Shown here one piece after another: positions 5,550-9,641 of a stretch of DNA of 9,641 bases. The notes under the pieces are model-generated. The model made no database searches. It saw only the letters and a program-made list of their open reading frames with translations, and was not told the origin of the DNA. Source of the DNA: Planctomycetia bacterium (GTDB taxonomy: Bacteria; Planctomycetota; Phycisphaerae; Phycisphaerales; SM1A02). Each line of letters begins with the position of its first letter. Position 1 is the first letter of the stretch. Where the stretch lies: positions 1 to 9,641 of the forward strand of contig JAACEA010000270.1 in the NCBI GenBank assembly GCA_009936695.1. Reading direction: 5' to 3'. The translations under genes were made by a program, and so were the position numbers.

Positions 5550-7367
5550 TCAGGGACCGGAACCATCACAGCCGTTGCACTCGAACTCGGCGATCGCGGC
5601 ACACACCGCGTCCCAACCGAATTCGCAGCAGATCGGATCGACCTGGCAGACGGCCGCGGTGCATGCGGCGTCGGAACAACTGGTGTTGCCGTTGGCCTGG
5701 CAGCAGTCGCAGTCGGGACAGACCCCTTCACCACCACCACCGCCACCGGGATTGCCGCCCTCGCCGAAGATCAGGATCCGAGCACCGGAGAGATTCCCCT
5801 CGCCGGAACCGTCACCACCCGTGAACCAGCCGATGTAGCTCGACGAACCGGTGACCCCGCCGCCGGAGACGTCCGTGAAGGCGGTGTCGTTGTCCACGAG
5901 CGTCGTCGCGCCGTTGAAGGTGACGAGCGCCCGTTCCGTGCCGACGCGGTCCACGAACTGGAGCACCACCGTCTGTTCGGGGTCGAGACCGGTGATGTCG
6001 AATCCGACCGGATCGTCGGCGTCAAGTGCGGCCGAGAAGAAGTGGTCACCGATGAGCGTGTCGACGTCGGTCACGATGCCGTTGCTGTTGTTCCAGCCAC
6101 TGACGTTGGTGAAGCTCAGGGTGACGCCGCCACCGAGTTCGATCGACGGGCTCTCGACCACGCCGTTCTCGCTGATCTCGAAGCCTTCGAAGCCCTTGGC
6201 GCCGTTGAACATCCCGGCGTACACGGGACCGTTTCCGCCACCCGTCCCGAAGTCGAGCGCGACCACGGTCGCGGCGGTGGTTCCGTCGCAGCCGTTGCAC
6301 TCGGTCTCGGCGAGCTTCGCACATCCCGCGTCCCAGCCGTCGGTGCAGCACGTGGGATCGATATAGCAGACGAGGTTGGAGCAGGCCGCATCCGAGCAGC
6401 CGAGGTTCCCGGTCGCGTCGCAGCAGTCGCATTCCGGGCAGTCCTCGGGGACGGTGCACTCGGTGTCCGCACAGGTCGTGCCCTCGCCGGCGAAAACGCC
6501 TCCGAGGACGTTGCAATCATCGGCCGAGACGTCGTAGCACGTCATGCCCACGCAACAGGCGCCCGAATCCCCCGCGGGCGGACATTCGCCCCAGACCGCG
6601 AGGAAGGCCCCGATGTCGGCACCGTTCACGAAGCCGTCGCCGTTCATGTCTTCCGGGCATCCACCACACTTGCCCCAGGCACCGAGGAGTGATCCGAAGT
6701 CGGCACCGTCGACGATGCCGTCGCCGTTGAAGTCACCGGGGCATCCACCGCCACCACCACCACCGCCGGTGATGATCGTGAGCCGGGCGCCCGCGAGGTT
6801 GCCTTCACCGGCACCCGAGCCCGCGGTGAACGTGCCCGTGTAGGTCGAGGATCCGGTCACCCCGCCGTCCGAGACGTCGACGAATCCCGCGCCGTTGCTG
6901 TCGACGAGGGTCTCGATGCCTTCGAACACCACCAGCGCGTCCTTGTCGGGCTTCTCGACGAATTCGAGAATCACGACCGATGCCGGATCCAGCCCCGCCA
7001 GTTCGAAGCTGACCGGATCGTCGGCCCCGAGCGCACCCGAGAAGAGATGGTCCTGAAGCAGCGTGTCCACGTCCTCGGGAATGTCGTTGCTGTTGTTCCA
7101 GCCGCTCACATTGGTGAACGTGAGGGTCACCCCGTCACCGATGTCCATCGAGGGACTCTCGACCACGCCGACCTCGGTGATGCCGAAGCCGATGAAGCCA
7201 CTGGCGCCCGCGAACGAGCCGGTGTAGACGGGCGCCGCATCCGGGCCGGCGCCGAAGTCGATCGCGATCACGTCGACGTCGGCGACCGCGACGCTTGCCG
7301 AAGCCGCGATCGCCGCGGTGATCGCCGCGATGGCGATGCGTGGCTTGTTTCCTGAAAGGTGATTCAT
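5550..7367 (-). CDS. Secreted multi-domain protein: two shared modules, dockerin-like pair and Cys-rich segments, 605 aa
   Basis: A signal peptide (about 1-29, core IAIAAITAAIAASASVAVA) leads into module copy 1 (30-199) and a run of eight Gly (201-208). A dockerin-like pair of calcium loops follows, GDFNGDGIVDGADF (211-224) and EDMNGDGFVNGADI (239-252). Then come a Cys-rich segment starting GACCVG (269-305), a second one (310-361), module copy 2 (364-536), a Gly-rich linker and a third Cys-rich segment (550-601). Segments two and three are clear duplicates (CSDAAC, then DPxCC, GWDA, FECNGC/TECNGC), so module plus Cys-rich segment was duplicated as a unit. The many Cys suggest disulfides outside the cytoplasm. 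Dockerin-type loops bind calcium and can mediate cohesin binding, but no cohesin is seen and in planctomycetes such pairs are often just calcium-binding linkers. No PEP-CTERM tail is present, unlike the next gene. Only a weak ribosome-binding site precedes 7367. Function unknown. Confidence 0.88.
   Translation of the reverse strand: MNHLSGNKPRIAIAAITAAIAASASVAVADVDVIAIDFGAGPDAAPVYTGSFAGASGFIGFGITEVGVVESPSMDIGDGVTLTFTNVSGWNNSNDIPEDVDTLLQDHLFSGALGADDPVSFELAGLDPASVVILEFVEKPDKDALVVFEGIETLVDSNGAGFVDVSDGGVTGSSTYTGTFTAGSGAGEGNLAGARLTIITGGGGGGGGCPGDFNGDGIVDGADFGSLLGAWGKCGGCPEDMNGDGFVNGADIGAFLAVWGECPPAGDSGACCVGMTCYDVSADDCNVLGGVFAGEGTTCADTECTVPEDCPECDCCDATGNLGCSDAACSNLVCYIDPTCCTDGWDAGCAKLAETECNGCDGTTAATVVALDFGTGGGNGPVYAGMFNGAKGFEGFEISENGVVESPSIELGGGVTLSFTNVSGWNNSNGIVTDVDTLIGDHFFSAALDADDPVGFDITGLDPEQTVVLQFVDRVGTERALVTFNGATTLVDNDTAFTDVSGGGVTGSSSYIGWFTGGDGSGEGNLSGARILIFGEGGNPGGGGGGEGVCPDCDCCQANGNTSCSDAACTAAVCQVDPICCEFGWDAVCAAIAEFECNGCDGSGP
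5565..5720 (-). repeat. Cys-rich segment, copy at the C-terminus of the 605-aa protein
   Basis: This encodes residues 550-601, starting CPDCDCC and ending FECNGC. It contains CSDAACTAAVCQVDPICC and GWDAVC, with cysteine spacing matching the copy at 6285-6440. Similar Cys-rich strings are common in planctomycete extracellular proteins (family recollection). A disulfide-stabilised knot is inferred. Confidence 0.85.
5760..6278 (-). repeat. Shared ~170-aa secreted module, second copy in the 605-aa protein
   Basis: This encodes residues 364-536 (VALDFGTGGGNGP to GNLSGARILIFG). Its middle part (ENGVVESPSIELGGGV) is closer to the 222-aa protein than to module copy 1. Its GFEGFEIS stretch differs from both others, which share GFIGFGI. 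Confidence 0.9.
6285..6440 (-). repeat. Cys-rich segment, internal copy in the 605-aa protein
   Basis: This encodes residues 310-361, starting CPECDCC and ending TECNGC. It contains CSDAACSNLVCYIDPTCC and GWDAGC. It aligns without gaps to the C-terminal copy at 5565-5720, showing an internal duplication. Confidence 0.85.
6771..7280 (-). repeat. Shared ~170-aa secreted module, first copy in the 605-aa protein
   Basis: This encodes residues 30-199 (VDVIAIDFGAGP to GNLAGARLTII), directly after the signal peptide. It keeps the NVSGWNN, DHLFSGALGADDP, TLVD, GGVTG and GEGNLAGAR positions, but it is the most divergent of the three copies in the SPSMDIGDGV part. Confidence 0.9.
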
Positions 7368-7431
7368 CTCTTTGGGTTTCCGGGATGGAGTTGGAAGACG
7401 AGTTCGGGAGTGATGTTCGATGGGATCGGCG

Positions 7432-8436
7432 TCAAACCTCTTCCATCGGCGGTGCCGTGGAATCGAGTGGTTCGAAGCAGCATTCGAGCCGCAGACGCTG
7501 CGGCTCGGCGGTCTTGGCGATGATCTCGAGCAGGTGCTGGATCGCGGTCCGGCCGAGCAGATCGGTGTTCTGGCAGATCGAGGAGAGTCGCGGAAAGGTC
7601 GAGAATCTCCGCTTCGAGTCGTCGAAACCGACCACCGAAAGCTCCCGGGGAATCCGGACCCCCATGCGGAGGGCTTCCACCGCGAGCCCCTCGCCCAAGG
7701 CCGGATCCGTCACGAAGATCGCGGTCGGCCGATTCGGCAGCGACATCAACTGGCGAAGCGTCGCCCCGCCGCTGGCGGTGTACGCGGGCCCGCGGATGAT
7801 CCATTCGGGTTTGATCGAGAGCCCCGCGGCATCGAGCACTTCGCGATAGACGGTGAGCCGCTCGGCATGATCGAAGTCGTCGATCTCGTTGAGACCGATG
7901 GCGATCTTGCGATGCCCGAGGTGAATCAGGTGTTCGAGTCCACGCTGGATCGATCCGGCCGAAGAGGCCCGGACACTGCCCACGTGGGGACTTTCGGACT
8001 CGTCGGAGATGAGGACCGTCGGGAAACGAGCCTCGGCGAGATCGACGCACATGTCCCGCGTCGATCGCATGGTTCGAAGCAACGCGCCGGCCACGCCGCG
8101 TCGCAGCAGCATCTGGCCGAGGGATTCGCCGGAGTCCCGCCCACGGTCGGCGTTGATGATCACCAGGTCGTGATTGGTCTGTTCGAGTTCCGTGACCACC
8201 CCGTGCAGGATGGATGCGTCGAACTCGGAGTGGAGCGAGGATTCGCCGCGGTAGACCAGGGCGATCGACGTGGTGGCTTTCCGATTCACCACCGCGATGT
8301 CGTCTCGAATCGCGTTCGCCGCCTTGAGCACCTTGGCCCGCGCCTTCTCACTGACGTGTGGCTGATTGTTCAGCACACGCGACACCGTCCCGATCGAGAC
8401 GTTGGCGATCTCAGCAATCTCGCGAACACTGGGCAT
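7432..8436 (-). CDS. LacI-family transcriptional regulator, 334 aa
   Basis: The N-terminus VREIAEIANVSIGTVSRVLN (3-22) is a textbook LacI helix-turn-helix. A periplasmic-binding-protein-like effector domain follows from about residue 57 (SIALVYRG), with HLGHRKIAI near 172-180, AIFVTDPALGEG near 239-250 and the IPRELSVVGFDD motif at 262-273. Length is normal for the family. Members act as dimers that release or bind DNA when a sugar or related ligand binds. The hinge (RDDIAVVNRKATTS) lacks the usual RPNxxARxL pattern and looks about two residues short. The start at 8436 is supported by GGTGAG eight bases upstream (8445-8450). The gene is divergent from an esterase gene, with six TGGAAC/GTTCCA half-sites between them, and lies 64 bp ahead of the 605-aa gene on the same strand with no clear terminator in between. 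Autoregulation and control of the neighbours are likely but inferred. The ligand is unknown. Confidence 0.95.
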   Translation of the reverse strand: MPSVREIAEIANVSIGTVSRVLNNQPHVSEKARAKVLKAANAIRDDIAVVNRKATTSIALVYRGESSLHSEFDASILHGVVTELEQTNHDLVIINADRGRDSGESLGQMLLRRGVAGALLRTMRSTRDMCVDLAEARFPTVLISDESESPHVGSVRASSAGSIQRGLEHLIHLGHRKIAIGLNEIDDFDHAERLTVYREVLDAAGLSIKPEWIIRGPAYTASGGATLRQLMSLPNRPTAIFVTDPALGEGLAVEALRMGVRIPRELSVVGFDDSKRRFSTFPRLSSICQNTDLLGRTAIQHLLEIIAKTAEPQRLRLECCFEPLDSTAPPMEEV

Positions 8437-8476
8437 CAGTCGATCTCACCACGAATGGTTCACACAAAGCGCGTTT

Positions 8477-8511
8477 TGGAACAGCAAGCAAATCTGTTCC
8501 ACGACGTTCCA
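8477..8511. promoter_or_regulatory. Candidate operator cluster A (near LacI-type gene)
   Basis: TGGAACA (8477-8483) and TGTTCCA (8495-8501) form a perfect 7-bp inverted repeat with an 11-bp spacer. A further GTTCCA lies at 8506-8511, exactly 10 bp after the one at 8496-8501. The cluster starts 40 bp upstream of the regulator's start codon, a fitting place for autoregulation. Read on the minus strand, it has the same order as cluster B: two direct TGGAAC then one GTTCCA. Confidence 0.6.
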
Positions 8512-8668
8512 ATCGTTACAAAACTAGCACGCAAGAGTTGCCTCACCAACGAGAATCTCGAAATTTTCCCACGCGTGATAATTACCCTAATGCATTCAAT
8601 CACAAGGTTTGTATCGACTGAGCGCCCGCAGAACACAGATAATGACATCCGAGTATCGGGGGTAATTT

Positions 8669-8696
8669 TGGAACAATTTGGAACACATGCGTTCCA
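8669..8696. promoter_or_regulatory. Candidate operator cluster B (esterase side), with 18-bp near-palindrome
   Basis: TGGAAC occurs at 8669-8674 and 8679-8684, 10 bp apart, followed by GTTCCA at 8691-8696. The last two form TGGAACACATGCGTTCCA, an 18-bp palindrome with one mismatched pair and central CATG. The ten-base word TTTTGGAACA (8666-8675) is identical to one in cluster A (8474-8483). The site lies about 100 bp upstream of the esterase start. Binding by the adjacent LacI-type protein is the simplest reading. Confidence 0.62.
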
Positions 8697-8777
8697 GATC
8701 TGCGACCGCAAGGTGCTTCCCGGCGTCAGAAACAGGGCTGGTCCCGGAGGAAGGCCGAGATCGCGCCCCGGTTTGAC

Positions 8778-8791
8778 GCGGCAGGAGCCGC
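8778..8791 (+). promoter_or_regulatory. Ribosome-binding site presented in a small hairpin
   Basis: The AGGAG (8783-8787) nine bases before the ATG at 8797 is flanked by a perfect 5-bp inverted repeat, GCGGC (8778-8782) and GCCGC (8787-8791). AGGA would form the tetraloop. The Shine-Dalgarno decides for the start at 8797 over the Met at 8809. Whether the hairpin forms or matters in vivo is unknown. Confidence 0.55.
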
Positions 8792-8796
8792 CCTGA

Positions 8797-9588
8797 ATGA
8801 TCGTGGGCATGAACGCAACCCTCAAGATGCTGTCGGCCACACTCGCCATCGCCTTCGTCTCGCTCCCCGCCTGGGCGGACGGGATCACCACCCCGCAGGA
8901 CGGCGTCGCCGGATCCCCACCCCCTCCGGTCTCAGTGGTTCCGGCACCCCGGACCGAGCAGTGGGCCGTGGCCCGAGAAGCCGAACTTCTCCGCCGCGCT
9001 CGAGAGTCCGGCCCCCACGACGTGGTCTTCGTCGGAGATTCGATCACCCAGGCCTGGGAGGGCCCCGGCGCCGGAACGTGGAAGGCTCGGATCGCCCCGC
9101 TCAACGCGCTCAATCTCGGGAACTCCGGGGACCGGACCGAGCACGTCCTGTGGCGACTCCAGGAGGCGCCGCTCACCCGCCTGAACGCGAAGCACGTCGT
9201 CCTGCTCATCGGCACGAACAATCTCGGCCACGGGACGAGCGACGCGGTGGAGACGCTCGCGGGCGTGACCACGGTCGCGGAGACGCTTGCCAAGCAGTGC
9301 CCCGGCGCCACCATTCACATCCTCGAGATCTTTCCCCGGGGCGAGCGGATCAATCCGATGCGTGGCGACATCTGCCAGATCAACCAGGCGCTTCGTGCCA
9401 TGGTGGCGAAGGAAGAGGCCGCGGCCGGGAAGGCCGGTCGCCCCGCTCGTTTCACGATCCAACCGCTCGGCGATTCCTTCATGCGTCCCGACGGCACGAT
9501 CTCGAAGACGATGATGCCGGACTTTCTCCACCTGACGCCGGACGCCTACGAGATGTGGGCCGACGCGATCGTGCCCGTCGTCAAGTGA
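8797..9588 (+). CDS. Secreted SGNH/GDSL-type esterase (PAF-acetylhydrolase-like), 263 aa
   Basis: The four SGNH blocks are visible: VFVGDSIT with nucleophile Ser82, LNLGNSGDRTEHVLWRL (105-121) with the oxyanion Gly, LLIGTNN (136-142) with Asn141, and PDFLHLT (241-247) with Asp242 and His245. The GD.T.HVLWRL and GTNN stretches resemble the PAF-acetylhydrolase Ib catalytic subunits, but many bacterial members are carbohydrate or acyl esterases, and the substrate cannot be told. A signal peptide (about 1-27, core LSATLAIAFVSLPAWA) and a short Pro-rich linker (about 33-51) indicate export. The first ATG has AGGAG nine bases upstream; Met5 (8809) is an alternative that would still keep the signal peptide. 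It is transcribed away from the LacI-type gene, and the intergenic TGGAAC sites suggest it is a regulatory target. Deacetylation of a glycan substrate is a reasonable guess, no more. Confidence 0.93.
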   Translation: MIVGMNATLKMLSATLAIAFVSLPAWADGITTPQDGVAGSPPPPVSVVPAPRTEQWAVAREAELLRRARESGPHDVVFVGDSITQAWEGPGAGTWKARIAPLNALNLGNSGDRTEHVLWRLQEAPLTRLNAKHVVLLIGTNNLGHGTSDAVETLAGVTTVAETLAKQCPGATIHILEIFPRGERINPMRGDICQINQALRAMVAKEEAAAGKAGRPARFTIQPLGDSFMRPDGTISKTMMPDFLHLTPDAYEMWADAIVPVVK

Positions 9589-9622
9589 CGTCTCGGGGAC
9601 GGCGTCGGGTGCAGGCGCAGGC

Positions 9623-9640
9623 GGCCCGCGAGCCCGGGCC
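9623..9640 (+). terminator. Possible terminator stem after the esterase gene, cut by window edge
   Basis: GGCCCG (9623-9628) and CGGGCC (9635-9640) can pair around a six-base loop, 34 bases after the esterase stop. The sequence ends one base later, so a T-tract cannot be checked. GC-only words of this kind are common here. Confidence 0.25.
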
Positions 9641-9641
9641 C

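Larger units (their letters stand above)
8437..8796. other. Divergent intergenic regulatory region, AT-richer than its surroundings
   Basis: This 360-bp gap separates the LacI-type gene (minus) from the esterase gene (plus). It contains two clusters of TGGAAC/GTTCCA half-sites, a CACGCGTG palindrome (8570-8577), GATAAT hexamers on the plus strand (8577-8582 and about 8638-8643) that could be -10 elements, and a hairpin at the esterase ribosome-binding site. I could not pair either GATAAT with a good -35. No gene is seen inside. Confidence 0.7.

Noticed and set aside
6747..6770. Simple repeat of CCACC/CACCGC type
   Set aside because: It simply encodes the eight-Gly linker of the 605-aa protein. 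It is possibly length-variable, but there is no sign of a separate function.
5146..7102. GTTGTTCCA words resembling the TGGAAC operator half-site
   Set aside because: They come from the codons of the conserved GWNN motif in the three module copies, so they are coding rather than regulatory.
7420..8796. 458-aa plus-strand frame
   Set aside because: It is antisense to the LacI-type gene, which has an unmistakable helix-turn-helix, and then reads through the operator region.

Overview
The window looks like a piece of a GC-rich Planctomycetota chromosome, most likely from a marine Phycisphaerae-type bacterium. This is inferred from protein style, not from a marker gene. The clues are a PAPGAIALLGL...RRRR exosortase (PEP-CTERM type) sorting tail, a dockerin-like GDFNGDGIVDGADF calcium-binding pair, Cys-rich 'GACC...DC..LGG.F.GEGTTC' and 'C.DAAC...C..DP.CC...WD..C' modules, and a giant FG-GAP/VCBS protein with an ASPIC/UnbV domain.

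Layout, left to right. (1) 1-745, minus strand: the N-terminal 248 codons of a NodZ/FUT8-like fucosyltransferase-superfamily enzyme, running off the left edge. (2) 746-1186: a non-coding gap with short repeats only. (3) 1187-4630, minus: a 1147-aa secreted protein with seven FG-GAP/VCBS calcium-loop blocks, an ASPIC/UnbV domain, then seven more blocks. (4) 4675-4704: a 13-bp-stem hairpin, a convincing terminator for the gene to its right. (5) 4743-5411, minus: a 222-aa secreted protein made of one ~170-aa beta-rich module plus a PEP-CTERM-like tail. (6) 5550-7367, minus: a 605-aa secreted protein with two more copies of that module, a dockerin-like calcium-binding pair and three Cys-rich segments, but no sorting tail. 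(7) 7432-8436, minus: a LacI-family regulator. (8) 8437-8796: a regulatory gap between divergent genes holding six TGGAAC/GTTCCA half-sites in two mirror-image clusters. (9) 8797-9588, plus: a secreted SGNH/GDSL esterase.

Working model (inference). The LacI-type regulator probably controls itself and the divergent esterase through the TGGAAC sites. It may also affect the envelope-protein genes that follow it on the same strand, with no clear terminator before the first of them. The minus-strand genes encode exported, probably calcium-binding proteins. One is predicted to be surface-sorted by an exosortase system, and a larger relative carries the same module twice. With a carbohydrate-type regulator and an esterase, this suggests a small surface system for handling or binding a glycan, but no substrate can be read from the sequence. 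The fucosyltransferase-like gene at the left has lower GC and more AGA/AGG codons, and it may belong to a separate, possibly acquired, polysaccharide cluster.
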